A stretch of 64,000 nucleotides of DNA from Camellia lanceoleosa (taxonomy: Eukaryota > Streptophyta > Magnoliopsida > Ericales > Theaceae). Positions 23,200-35,524 of the stretch are shown one piece after another. The stretch is from assembly GCA_025200525.1 (NCBI GenBank), contig CM045763.1, forward strand, positions 57,615,530 to 57,679,529, given 5' to 3'. Positions within the stretch are counted from its first letter, which is position 1, and each line of letters starts with the position of its first letter. The notes under the pieces are model-generated. The model was not told the DNA's origin. It did no database searches and worked only from the letters and a program-made list of their open reading frames with translations. A program made the translations under genes and the position numbers.

Positions 23200-23570
23200 C
23201 AAAATTCAAAACGACGTCGTTTTGGGTATTTTTTTTTTTTCAATTTTTTCTTTCCCGTTTACAGAGAGGGAATAGATTTGAAAACCGATAGATCAATTTT
23301 TTCTCTGAAGCCGACAGAAGAAAGAGAGAAGGAGAAAAGATGGAGAGGAGGAGGAAGAGGAAGAGAAGAAAGAGAAAAAAAAAATGGAGAGTAGAAAGAG
23401 AAGAAGAAAAACAAAGAGGGGAATGGATCTGTATACACACACAGGAGACTCTTTTTCTCTATTTCTCGTGTGTGTGTCCGTGTATTAGGAGGAAGTGTAT
23501 GGAATGGACACTTATGGTCAAATACCACAGTGATAGAGGTGAGGGAGATTGATGAGCTACTTATTAATGA
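23200..23570. repeat. AAACGACGTCGTTT motif, T tract and GA-rich block
   Basis: A perfect palindrome AAAACGACGTCGTTTT at about 23208, a T run, then a purine tract of GAGAGGAGGAAGAGG type (23310-23420). Low-complexity open frames on both strands are not credible genes. Parallels the blocks at 1320 and 39290. Confidence 0.5.
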
Positions 23571-23904
23571 AGTTTAGGTAAGGTGGGTGGTGAAGCATTC
23601 AATGGCCATCAATGCCGGCTCTTTCTCTCTCTCTCTATTATTATAGCTCTCTCTTATCTCATCTCATCTCATCTTTCTGTCACACACACAGTTTTGATTT
23701 GAATCTCTCCGAGTTTGATTTTTGATTTTGATTTGAATCTCTTTCAAGCTACCTAGCGGGGTTGTATTTTAATTTGAGGTTTAAAAAATTTTGTTTGAAA
23801 TAGATTTTTTGATTTTTTTAACTTATGAGAAAAAAAATAATTATAATTTAGATGTGATATTTTATTCTATTTAATTAAAATAGTTAATTTTATCTTATAT
23901 GACT

Positions 23905-24165
23905 AAATAGGTGGTGTTTGGGAAGAACTTATTGGGGCTTTTTTGGTTATTTTAGCCACAAAAGACAAAATAGGCTTTTTTAGCCACAAAAAACAAAACA
24001 TCACATCCAACCCATAATCATTACACTCCCCTCTCACAAAAAAAGTCAAAAAAGCTAAAAAGTCAAAAAGCTCTTCCCAAACCAAACTTTTAAGACCAGG
24101 CTAAAATAGCCAAAAAAACCAAAAAGCCAAAAAGCCAACCCACTTCCCAAACGGAGGCTAACTCA
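23905..24165. mobile_element. MITE (GGTGTTTGGGAAG ends)
   Basis: Inverted ends GGTGGTGTTTGGGAAGAA and TTCCCAAACGGAGGC, with TTTTTGGTTATTTTAGCC / GGCTAAAATAGCCAAAAAAA arms. Confidence 0.5.
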
Positions 24166-24638
24166 AACAAACATGCCAAACGGAACCTAAAAAAAATCAT
24201 CCGGCGTCTCCAAAAGACCAGGAAATTGGATAGAAGCCGAAACAATGTCGATCCAAACTCTCATCCTATCAAAACCGAATTGCCATTCAAGCTAAGCAAT
24301 GCGTCACACGATTCCCCTCCCGCCGAACATGGGAAACAGTAAACAAATTTCTGACACAAATTGTCCATATGGGCCCGACTCTGAATCACCATCCTCAATT
24401 ACTCTCAATAATAATTAGGCTATCCCCTTCCAGATGAATAAAATTAAGCAGGTCATTGGCATACATTAAAAAAATATATTTTTTTTTTATATATATATTT
24501 ATTTAGATCAGATCTATTAATTTCTATCAATATTTTCTCTTTACTATTCTATTCACTTTTTTTACTTCTCTATATATATATATATATTTTTTTAAAAAAA
24601 AAATAAAAAAATTACACTTATTTAAAACATCCCAAATC

Positions 24639-24791
24639 AAGCCAAGTTTGGCATCCCAATATAAGTGCACTTATTTCATCTTTTTATCTTTTTTGGGTCA
24701 CATCAATCAACATCTCCTCTCTACTTTTTCTACACATAATACAAGAAAAGTCAAAAAGTGCACTTATTCTAAACTTCCCAAACTTGACCTC
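24639..24791. mobile_element. MITE family J, copy 1
   Basis: Arms AAGTTTGGCATCCCAATATA and, reversed, AAGTTTGGGAAGTTTAGAATA, both leading to AAGTGCACTT. Interior GGTCACATCAATCAACATCT and CTCTACTTTTTCTACACAT recur at 58369-58534. Confidence 0.5.
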
Positions 24792-25140
24792 TCAATTCTT
24801 GCGCAAACACCACACCATGCAACACCGCAGCAGCCTCCAAACAGTCCACATCCAACATCAGTGGAATGCGCTCACAACCACCCCAAGTCCAGAAAAACCT
24901 TCATGTTGAAAAATTGCACCATCACAGTTTATCTTTTATTTTTGTGTGAAATAGTTTTAAGAAATTTGAAAACAATTTTATAATATGCATTAAGAGGTTG
25001 AATCTTTTTGAAAAATAATTTTCAAAAACAATTCGTGAAACAAAGTTTATATATTTTTAAAATTCAACCAAAGATAAAAAGAAAATAAAAACCAACCAAA
25101 CAGATCTAAACTTTTGATTGAAATAAATAGTTGGATATTG

Positions 25141-25385
25141 TGCCTATTTGGTGTAGCTTAAAAGCTGTTTATTTTAGCTTTCAGCTTAATTTAAGCTATT
25201 TTGATGTGTTTAGTTTAGCTTATAGCTTATAGCTTTTTGGAAATCAGAAATCAGCTTATTCTTTAAGTGGGGCAGGAAATGCTTAATTTATAAGTCAGAA
25301 ATCAACTTATGTTCATAGTTATAAGGTATAAGCTGTTTAGGTATAAACTATAAGCACTTTTCCACAACTCTACCAAACAGGGCCA
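25141..25385. mobile_element. MITE with TTG target duplication
   Basis: Ends TGCCTATTTGGTGTAGCTTA and CTCTACCAAACAGGGCCA are inverted. TTG flanks both sides. Interior rich in TTATAGCTT words. Confidence 0.6.
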
Positions 25386-26849
25386 TTGTATGCATGATAC
25401 AACCATCTTAAAAAATCTCCAATAGATATTTTATCCATTTCTAGCTAAAAGGGAGTCATTAATAATAATATAAAAATAAAAAACCTCCAATGACCTCCTT
25501 AAATTTTGAAAAAAATTGCAATAAATCTCTATATATGGAAAGTCACTATTCATTTTCTAAAATATAAAATCAAATTTTCCTCCTCTTTCCTCTATCTCCT
25601 CTCTCATTTCTATTTGACTGTTAAAACGAACCATGCTAATTGTGTTCGACTCATTAAAAATTTATTTGAGATCGATTCATTATATAAATAAATCAAACTT
25701 AAATATAATTTTAAATTCGTTAAATTTTAAAACTGAATTGAACAACCTACTACTCAACTTAATAAGTTTATATGCATTAGAAATAATTAAGCTACTCGAA
25801 CTCAACTCGTGTTCGATTTGTTAAAAGCTTATTATGTAAATAAGTAATGCATGAACATAATTTAAACTCGTTAAGTTATCAAACCAAATTTAAATAGCCA
25901 ACTATTCAATTTGACTTAGCTCATTTTTAGCCATATATGCTTGTATCATTGTCACATCAACATTTACAAAATGAAGTTAAATTGAAAATAATTAGAAAAA
26001 ATATGGAGTATTTTTATAAAAGGTAGTTAAAAAGTAATTCCCTAAAAATAGGCAAACAACTCTTTTATTTTATTTTTTAATAATTTGAAGGAGAAAAAAA
26101 AAAAGTATTATTAGAGATACTCTTAGTAGTTGACGTAATCCGAAGAAATTGTCGGGAAATTCTGGGAGTGCATAAATGCACAACAATACCGAATTAATTT
26201 GTCATTTACAAATATATAAATTCATATGTGCAACATCAGCATCTTGATATATATTATTTAAAAATCGTACGTTTTTTTATTTTATTTTTTTCTTGTTTCA
26301 AACACAATATGTGATGTCTTAATATTATGGATGTGAACTTGTAAGTTACTTTGAAAAAAATTAAGCGTATTGTGTTGACCAATGATGAATTTATATTGAG
26401 ACATACAATATGTGAATTGAGAGATTCATAAAAATGGAATTGACTTTAGTTATACCAGAATAGCTGTGAAACGAGTAATTTATAAAAATTGGAATTGACT
26501 TTAGTTATCCCGTCCCTGGAGAATAGCTGTGAAATAGGATAAAATAGTAAAATTAAGATACCTGATAACCATAGGTCCTAATCAACTCATTTGGGATTTA
26601 AGTTTTGAGCAAAAATAGTTAATAAATATAAAAAATAATAATAATAAATTATAATATTATATTTAAATTATAATTAATTTTTTTTCTCAAAATCATCAAA
26701 TCAATTATAAAAAATTAAAAATCATTTCAAACATAATTTTTTTGACTAACAAAAAAGTCTGTCTAAAAAAGTCCATTCCAAACCGCGATTGAAACTGCGT
26801 GAAATTATCCAGTAAGAGATTTGATTGTCTCCAGTCCGTAATCGGACTA

Positions 26850-27165
26850 GACTGTCTAGTTCGGCCCAATCGATCCACTTTTGTGATCCGTTTTGATGAT
26901 ATGAATCATTTATACTTTAGGATTTATCAAGTATATCATCTTGTGAAAAATCAAATCAATCGTATAACGAAAACTAAATGTTCGGATCAATTTGTATGAA
27001 CCATTTATTTTATTATCATCTATTTTTTTTTATATGCAAAATAGATCCAAACACGTGATTACTTTTATCCGATCGACTTGATTTTTTAAAGAAAATATAT
27101 ATTCAACGAATCCAAAAATATAAACTATTCAATTTATCAAAAGTGGATCCAAAAATAAATCCACA
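26850..27165. mobile_element. Foldback MITE, family F copy 2
   Basis: Inverted arms sharing GATCCACTTTTGTGATC-type ends and the core ATATGAATCATTTATACTTT ... AATCAAATCAATCGTATAAC, matched in reverse at 27060-27165. Same layout as 91-446 and 37230-37690. Confidence 0.5.
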
Positions 27166-27584
27166 AGACCTAACAACACTTTTCGTACTCAATGAAAGAC
27201 AGGAGACAAGCCACAGCCCTCCAGTAACTCCTGTCACATTGAGGTGATTCGCACCATTAGTGTGAAGCGTACACTTAAACGGAGTCCATATTAATTAATG
27301 GTGTGAAGTATAATATTGTATGAGATATTAGATAATTACTCAATTAGATGACATATTTGAATTGAAAGTGGCGAATTTGTAGTGATCAATGCTATTTATA
27401 AAAAAAAGTACAGAGTAGTTTACCAGCGTTTGAATGATGCGAGATAATTCATAATACGACACATAATTACAATAATTTATTTTTCATAATAAATTTGCAA
27501 ATTAAGGTATTATTTGTTGTATATAATTTTAAAATGTGAATTTATTTTATGAATCTTTTAAACAATTGAAATCTTCAATAATAA

Positions 27585-28005
27585 TGTGTTTGGTTTGAGT
27601 TTTCTGGATTAAGTTTTTTGAAAATTAAATTTTTTGTTTTTCGTATTTTTTTTTGTTTTTAGTGAATAAAATTTTAAGTATTTTTTTTTACTTTTTTAGA
27701 TGCACCTTACTTAGATATATCTAAAAAGTAAAAAATTTGTGAAAAAATATTTTTTAAAAATTAACAAATACATAACAATATATTAAACTTTTGTTTTGTT
27801 TTTGGTATTTTTGATATTTATTGAATTTTTAAAAGATTTCTTCACAAAAATTATACTTTTTATGTGTATTTATGTTAAGTGTGTCTAAAAATTAAAAAAA
27901 AATTACTTAAAATATTAAAAAAAATTAGTAAAAATAAAAAAATACGAAAAATAAGAAAGTAAAATTTTCTAAAAACTGTTTTCAGAAAAACGAAACCAAA
28001 CAAGC
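27585..28005. mobile_element. MITE (GTGTTTGGTTTG ends)
   Basis: Long inverted arms: GTGTTTGGTTTGAGTTTTCT and, reversed, GCTTGTTTGGTTTCGTTTTT, then AAAATTTTACTTTC / TTTTTTGAAAATT words. Confidence 0.45.
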
Positions 28006-28229
28006 TGAATAATTTTTTGAAATTTTGTTTATGATTTTTTTTCGAAGTTAGTGTCAAATCATTTGACATAGTTTTTGTTTGTAATTTATTAGCCAGAAAT
28101 AGTTTAAATGAATTTTTTTAAAAAAAAACTAATTACCTGAAAATAAATAAATAAATAAATAATTTTTATATTTTAATTATTAACTTTTAACTCACAATAA
28201 GAAATTGCAACAAACATGCATATTTAGGG

Positions 28230-28490
28230 GGGTGTTTAGCAAGTTGGGTTGGAGTTTTTTTTGGTTAAAACAACCAATAAAAACAAGAGAAAATAAGTTA
28301 CAATAGCTAATAAAATAAAATATTACATTTAAATAATAATTATTTCACTTTTTTTTTCCTCATAACTATGAAATCAACTAAAAAAAAATCCATCTATTAT
28401 CTAAAGCATAATTTTTTTAATCAACTTAAAATAACTAAAAATTTTTAAAATCTACTAAAAGAGTCAACTTTCCAAACAATCGGATTTATA
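28230..28490. mobile_element. MITE-like element (GGTGTTTAGCAAG)
   Basis: Starts GGGGGGTGTTTAGCAAGTTG; ends AGTCAACTTTCCAAACAATC. Resembles 21571-21745. Confidence 0.4.
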
Positions 28491-28499
28491 GGGTGAGCC

Positions 28500-29330
28500 T
28501 TGGTATACTGATAAGTTTAATAGATACATTGGTTTCGGGTAAACAAATAAGTGGCTATTTAATAAACAGTAAGCAAAATGTAAAGAATGCAAAGAGTGCA
28601 AAACTAAATTTAATAAATACATAAAATATTAAATTTTATTTTTAAATTGGGTTAATTTTATTTTACTTTTTACGTGTATATTTTTCTTTATTCGGTAATT
28701 TTATAAAAAATTATATTTAAATATGAAACGTTTTAAATGTATATAGATGGCGTGAATATAAAACCAAAAAACAAGTGTTAAAATTTTTAAAACGTTCATA
28801 AAAGATAGAAATATGATATGAAACTTTACCCTATGAATTAAACTAGATGTATATAAAAAATAAATTTAGACTAGATATACGAAAGAAGTAAATAAATTTA
28901 ACTATAATATTACAAAAAAAATTTACTACAAAACAAAAAAATACAAGATAAAAAAATTCAAAAAATTTTGAAAACTCGTAACTAAACAAGTTTTGAATTT
29001 AATTTTCTAAAAACTATTTTCAAAACACATAATCAAACAAATTTTTAATTTTTAAAATTCAAAACGTAAAACTGATTTCAAAACTGAACTAAAACTGATT
29101 TCAAAACTGAACCAAGCGCAGCGAAACTTTCCGCTCCACATATGTACAGTGTAAAGACTCCATATATCTGACCATTCCCAAACCCTGCACAGCATACTGC
29201 ATTGGGCAACATCATGTAAATCTTGCTAAGGATGAATTTAAAATTCACTTTACATGTTCAAATACAGACAGGGATGAGACAAGTTTTTAAAAAAATGATA
29301 TCACATTACTGATTACACAGAGACATTAAA
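28500..29330. other. AT-rich intergenic DNA downstream of NYC1
   Basis: Nothing codes here that I can support. There is a short direct repeat of AAAACTGATTTCAAAACTGA near 29068-29112. Confidence 0.45.
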
Positions 29331-29623
29331 TTTTACAACTTAAAGTCATCTCAAAATAGAATATGCTATAAATGATAACAATTGTGCTTGCTATTCTTTA
29401 CAGAACCCCATAGAAGAGCCTGTTCAAGACTCCTATACAAGGCAACAATGGTTGAAGGAGGCGCTCGAAGATAGATGCAGGGAAAAAAACCATACACCGG
29501 TCATATTGAGTCGTAGCTTCTTTGTTGCATTAGTAACTTTAGCTACACAGTCAGCTTCCTTCATGAATATAAGAGGAGAGAAATCGATATGTTTCTGACA
29601 AGACCTAGTTGCGAGTGTTGTCA
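29331..29623 (-). other. NYC1: Probable NYC1 3' untranslated region
   Basis: Sequence directly after the NYC1 stop codon on the minus strand, of lower AT content than the DNA beyond. The end is a guess from the composition change; no unambiguous polyadenylation signal was chosen. Confidence 0.35.
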
Positions 29624-32600
29624 TCAGGTGCCAGGAAATGTGCTCCCTGTGCTAGAAAGAATTATGAAGGCACAAACGACAGAAAGTGAGAACACAGAAA
29701 CCCAAGTGTTTTCTGTGTACATCTCCATGGCATCCGTGAAAGAGAAACGAGTGCGGCTTTCAGCCCAATTACGGATTCTGTCCGCCTCTGCTGCATATAA
29801 TGCTCTTCCCTGAAAGGTAAATAGAATTTAGATTTTGCCTGAATGCACATCATTAACTCAGACAGAAAGGGGGGAGAGAGAGAGCGAGAGAGAGAAGATG
29901 GTGACTAACATCAAATTATAAGAGTAGTGTAGGAGAAATGGGAAATTTAAATAATTAAAAAAAAAAACTAAAGTAATCGGTTCATTTAAAGCAGTAAGAA
30001 ATAAAAGTGAATTCATTTACTGGTTTGTCATTAGTTCATTATACTAACAGTCCAACATGAGTTCATGTTGAACAGGAAAGTAATTCCTGACAACATATTC
30101 TTCAGCTGAACAATATCATAACTTATTGTTGTCTTTACAGCATGCAGCATAGAACACATTCATAAAAATTAAGAGGATTTACCTTGTCATCAAACCAACG
30201 ACCTCGTCGCACCCATGCAGTGACCAAAGCCAGTAATATCCTCGGAGGGGTCAAGTAATTGATGGCCTTCCCACTTCCCTTTACAACCCGCATCCGTGGA
30301 ACTAAAGTTCTAGCTACTGTTTCAGGGAGCTCGCATATGATGTTAAACATTTGTTTGTTTTTTATAGTCGACCCACTGCCAGAAACAGTTCTTCATGTTA
30401 TTTCAGTTCTTAAGCAGGAAAACATTTGTTTTGGGGAGCTCACATATGATGTTAAACTTTTGTTTGTTCACTTGACCAAATCTAGAGACATCAAAGTGAA
30501 GTAAAAAAGTTGCATTTTAAATGGATGAGTTCATCAAAACAACTCAAGGAAAGAAATTAACCCACTGTACCTCAAGAGTAAGTCCGTCAGAACCATGCCT
30601 GGAGAGGCCGTATGCACTCCCACTTTTGACCTTTTACACTCCTTAAAAAGTGATGATTGAAGTTGCCTTAGACCGCACTTTGTTGACCCATAACTACAGG
30701 CCAAAGGATCAGGAATTAGTGAAGTGCACACTTCATGAGTTGTCAAAAACTCAGTTTTTGCATACCAGAGAAGAAAATTTTCCAACTGTAATTGACAATT
30801 GCAGAACTTACACAGCTGTCAGAGGGGTGCTAGATCCTCCGGAGCCAGCACCGTCCATGTTGAATATGTGACCGCCCTTGTTCTGGTTTTTCATAACATG
30901 CATGGCTTCACGAGTGCAAAGTATAGATCCAACCAAGTTTGTAGAGACAATCTGTCCATTTATACAAGAGAGAAGAGTTACTAGTTTAAAATATAGTAAA
31001 TGCATACAATTGATAAAGACAAGCAAATCTAGACGTGAGGTTGTGTTTGGATTAAGGATTTGAGAAGGAATTTGTATAGGTAAATGAAAGGAGAGGTGAA
31101 AAGGGAAAAGTGAAAAAAAATTAGCCTCTGCTAGGCTAATTTTCTGTGCTATGACAGTGCCTATCTGCTCTGTGTTTGTTCATGAGAGAGAGGGTGCACC
31201 TCCCATGTGCCGCTCAGTTCATGGTTTGAAGCTTCTGGTAAGAAGCAGTGCTTGAAAAGAACAAAGTACAAACAAACAAATAAAATGTCTTAAAATGATG
31301 TCATAATTTAATAACTCAAGACATTATAACCCACTGCTCCTGCAATGGAATTGGTTGCTAATTGCACAATTTAAGAGAATCAACTTGTGACGATGAGCTT
31401 TTGAGAAAATTTTATGTTTTCCTCGGACATTATCTACAACAAAAAATCTCTAATAATCATCTGATCAGGAGCATACCTGTTGAATATCTTCATCACTGAA
31501 CTGCAACAAGGGTCTAAAACCTTTGTTTGTCCCAGCATTGTTTATCTGTAAAAGGGTTGAACATTGCAAAATAACCATTAGAAAACAGATAGATGATTTG
31601 ATTCGCACACTATCTGGAACAAGAATCTCTTTTGTTCAAGTACCTTAAATTTAATATCTTATTCTTGTACAAGAAAAAAATCATCAGAACATCAACTGAG
31701 TATAGTAGCTATATGGGCCACCTTCATTCACTTGTTGAAAGTTGCAGTTCTATGGTTGCAATATTGATAAAGAATTATTGTCCTCTAATCCAGTCAAGGT
31801 TCAACCCTTGCATACTTAAAAAGCAAAGTGAAGATTATTGCAGTGCCCTGTTCATTCAGTTTTATTTTTCTCTTTGGAACTTCCTTTTTCTGACATCATA
31901 TCGAAGTCTTCAAATGAGCATCCAGCTCTAAATGATAAAAATCAATCAGAAATTCAAGATCACTCACCCAAATGTCAATAGAACCAAGTTCACTGACAGC
32001 AAAGTTCGCCAATTTCCGTACATCATCTGGTTCGCAAACATCACATGAAATGCCTACTACTTTTGCACGTGCCAGATTTGTCCCAGATGAGGCACTTGCA
32101 GTGACCATACCTTCTTTCAGGTTCTCTTCAAGCTCTCTGATAGTCATATCCACAGACTCGGGACTGCCTTCACAAGATTAAGTACTGATAAGGTATTGTG
32201 GAAGGCAGACACACGAGATGATGACCACAGACACAAAACTAAATAACGATACACGAATAAAAAATTCCATAATTCTGGGCACCACCTGCGAGAAGCAACA
32301 ACAACTCGATCTCCAGAAAGAAGAAATTCACGAGCAAGAGCTTTCCCCAATCCCCTTGTACTACATAATCCAGTTAACATAAGAAATCAATAATACAGAA
32401 ACAAAACTTGTCCATATCACCAAATTTTTAGTCAGCAATCTAAGCAGGTACCAGTTACATCCAAGAGAGAGAATTTTTAAAGATTAGTGCTTTAAAGGAA
32501 CCAGCCCCAACGGAAAATGAATTACAGGACACCAGGGACAAGAGTGTATAAGTTTGAGCATAGTTGACAAGTTGCTCAAAGATGTAACCCAAACGAAAAT

Positions 32601-33620
32601 ATACAGAAAGCTAGAATTTTTCAGTGAAGTAAACCTTTGGATTGGAGAGGGGGATACCTTCCAGTTATGACAACATTACGTGGACCGGCTCGGCTGACTT
32701 CCTCTAAAACCATGTTGGCTCCTATCATTGTTCCAATAATGACACCTCCAAGCCAGCTATACCATATCAAATCATGCATCTGACTGTCTCCACCTTCACG
32801 ATAATTACAGAAAAAAATTAACTTTACGCCCACTATTGTTTATAAAAGCAACTATGCTCCATAAAAGAGATTTGTTTCAAGTTACTTGTCAAATGGATAG
32901 GAGGAAGGCCAAAAAGAATGTAAGGCAATTGTAAGTATATGATTGCCTAGGAATTAATGGAGAATGAGGTTATGGATAGCCCTTATTGGATATGAAGTAT
33001 TTACATGGCTGGCACAAATATTAGGCATCAATGCATTTTGCGACGAGTTGAAATGAATAAATACATTGATTTGAAATGAATTTCTACACATGGAAGCAAC
33101 TATGCGAGGCACAAATACACAATAGCATGTTCACTGACCTGACAACTGAAATCCAACTAAGAGTATTACTCCGGTACTCATTATTGTCACAATGTATCTT
33201 CCAATTTGCATGGCAATCTATCATATATTAGAGAGGAAAAGAAAAATTAAATTAGAAATCACTTACACATCAAAAGCAACAATCATTAGAGTTGCATATG
33301 AAGTGAGTGTGCTGCTACTGTACAAATTCAATTAACACAAGCAGCTTTTTAAGAACAATTATGCTTTGAATGTGCAAGTTAGCTTATTTGGTGAAGTTTC
33401 TCTATGATGGGGTTACGTGCTAAGTGTTGATAATATAAATAAAAAATTGTCATTTTGTCTAAGAATTAAGTTAAATCGAACTTATTAGCTAAAAATAAGC
33501 CTACAAAAAAAAATTAATTTTAGTTTTTTGGCACATTCCTAACTTTTTGACTTTTCTAAGTAGTTTTTTTTGGGGAAATTGCAAATCAGTGGAAAGACTG
33601 ATAAACTTTTCATGATTTTG

Positions 33621-33656
<36 letters not shown>

Positions 33657-34392
33657 AGATCTTTCCACTGATTTCCAATTTCCCTTAGTTTTTTTTGGGG
33701 TAGATAAAGAAACTTTTTGGTGCACACACTTGATAATTAAAATATTACCATGTTAACGTATCAAACTCAAGACCAATTGACTCTTGACTACGAGTGAGAG
33801 CTCTCAAGTACATTAATCAAGCTTAATTGACTTAGAAAATTCATCAAAACGAAAGGATTGGAAACAAGTTAAATATTTTCACTGTTCAGTGTTTCGGGAG
33901 AAAAAAGAGAGAAAAAAGACTCCCACCCAGCTGAGCTTCAGTTGACTATAAAATGAGTTGAATTTTAAATTAATAGTCTGATTTCCTCAACTTTCTCAGC
34001 AACCAAACGGAAAGTAAAATAAAACTTACTGAGAATAACCTCTCCTCCAATTTCTCCAACGAATCCTGAAACTTATCTTCCGATGGAAAACGCAAAAAAG
34101 CACCCAAAGCATCATAAAGCCCCTTGCTACTCCTCAATTGATTATTTTCCCTCACTTTCCCGCACTTTCCCGCACTTTCCTCAACTTTCTCGGCTACCTC
34201 CCCTCTCTCCTCCTCAGACCGAAAGGACCTCATACGCAGTCTTCTACTCCTTCCTTTGGTTTGCGCTACAAACGAAGTCGTTTCGAACAAGACTAAATTC
34301 CGGCGAAAATCGAAGCGGACCGGGGGTGGTTGGCCGGTGGTTCGGTGGCAGTGAAGTGGCGGCGATACGTGAATTTTCGAGATTGAGGCCAT
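29624..34392 (-). CDS. NYC1: NYC1, chlorophyll b reductase, chloroplastic
   Basis: Ten exons on the minus strand: 34392-34030, 33217-33139, 32793-32658, 32360-32286, 32163-31968, 31545-31477, 30951-30812, 30693-30571, 30375-30183 and 29809-29624. All introns are GT-AG and phases join cleanly, giving 519 residues (Arabidopsis NYC1 is about 500). It is a short-chain dehydrogenase that, with NOL, reduces chlorophyll b to 7-hydroxymethyl chlorophyll a in thylakoid membranes, the first step in chlorophyll b and LHCII breakdown. Visible: basic Ser/Arg-rich N-terminus (transit peptide), membrane segments near 129-147 and 158-178, NAD(P)-binding TGSTRGLG at 191-198, NNAG at 285-288, catalytic YGSTK at 354-358, RRGRWFDD, and a C-terminal membrane segment (about 494-514) ending FPGT. 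No frameshift or stop seen. Intron 8 carries a partial copy of exon 9. Confidence 0.95.
30421..30476 (-). repeat. Partial copy of NYC1 exon 9 in intron 8
   Basis: The stretch GGGAGCTCACATATGATGTT with its AAACTTTTGTTTGTT tail repeats 30326-30361 (GGGAGCTCGCATATGATGTT, AAACATTTGTTTGTT). The copy lies in the intron just upstream of the true exon on the minus strand and lacks its own good acceptor. Confidence 0.75.
31118..31144. other. Perfect short hairpin in NYC1 intron 6
   Basis: AAAATTAGCCT and AGGCTAATTTT are separated by five bases (CTGCT). An 11-bp stem inside an intron. It may be the remnant of a transposon end. Confidence 0.6.
33567..33690. repeat. Inverted repeat around poly-T in NYC1 intron 1
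   Basis: Arms GGGGAAATTGCAAATCAGTG with GAAAGA, and TCTTTCCACTGATTTCCAAT with TTCCC, flank a T run of about 30. It would fold into a long hairpin on either strand. Confidence 0.65.
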
Positions 34393-34432
34393 GTTGTACG
34401 GTGATACGAGGCTGAGATTGAGATTTTTTCAT

Positions 34433-34600
34433 GTACAGTAGCTATCTTTCCCATTTTTTTGGGTGTGGGATTTGTGGAAATTTATATTTGAGGTTAAAAG
34501 ATATTTTTGGAGAAGAGGGGGAGAGAGTAGTGTGATGGCCACACGTTACGGCAATCTGATCTTTACGTATCTTTTTGACACGTGCAGTTGCGTGAGTGGG
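34433..34600 (-). promoter_or_regulatory. NYC1 proximal promoter with G-box and TATA-like site
   Basis: On the minus strand an AAATATAAA stretch (about 34481-34489) lies about 90 bases upstream of the start codon. A CACGTG G-box within ACACGTGC, an ABRE-like context, is at 34579-34584, and a further ACGT core is near 34543. Published work reports that NYC1 is induced by ABA and dark/ethylene senescence through ABF/EEL, PIF and EIN3-class factors, so a G-box this close fits. The sites are seen; the function is inferred. Confidence 0.4.
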
Positions 34601-34859
34601 TAAGCAACTTTATCATTACGAAACTGCCCTGAGTTTTTGTCATTTGAAACACCGCATTTGGCACTCAGGATTATTTTGAGGAGTTAGTTAAGAACTAGTT
34701 TTTGAATTTTTTTAAAAATTTATTAAAAATAAAGAGATAATATAATTTAAAACAAATAAAAAATAAAAAATTAATTTTTAACTATTTTTTCAAATTAACC
34801 CTAAGAGTGTGTACAACCAATTGGGCCAACATCTGAACCCTTTTTATCGGTTTGGATGG

Positions 34860-35035
34860 TTTTTTTAACGCCCATTAAATAGGTGGGTTTAAAAATATTC
34901 AGAAATGCATTATACCCCTAGCTGGGGGTGACCCCCAGTGAGGTGTTGGCCCATGATTGGGTGAGAAAAAAAAATTTTTTTTTTTTTTTTTTTGGGTTAT
35001 CAGCCAGTGAAGCGCCACACGCCATCAGGCGCGAC
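34860..35035. repeat. GC-rich patch related to 35525-35690
   Basis: Phrases GGGTGACCCCCAGTGAGGTG and CAGTGAAGCGCC share wording with CACCCAGTGACACC and CACTGGGTG at 35560-35680. They may be parts of one degenerate element. No coding content. Confidence 0.3.
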
Positions 35036-35524
35036 TTAGCACGATTCAAAATATTGTTTGTGGTTTTTTATTAAATATTATGGGTTTGTTTGGTGTATGT
35101 TAAAATAGTATATATCATTTTAGCAAGTTATCTTATTTAGATTACATTAATTTTTATTTATGTCATATCACTTTTTTATAACGTCACTTCAATCTTAGCT
35201 CACATTTCATTTTTTTTTTTTTATACAAAATCAAAAACTATACTAATCCAATACCTCCTAAATAACCCCTAAATCGTAAGGTTTCCTTTTTAATAGGAAA
35301 AAAATATTAAACAGGTTGGGCTTATAAATATTTTTTTCTATACAGTTTGACTCAATTATTAAAATATAATATGAAATATATATAAGTATGTACAAAAATA
35401 TGTAATTTATGTAGTTATATTTATTTTTAAAATAAAAATGTGCATTTAAAATGAAATATATACTTAACTAATTCTATAATATTTGCTTCTATTAGAATTG
35501 TATACCATTTTGGGGTACGACAGA

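Noticed and set aside
31130..31260. Possible miR156-like precursor in NYC1 intron 6 (ATGACAGTGCC near a hairpin)
   Set aside because: The miR156 core is not present and the arms do not pair over 20 bases.
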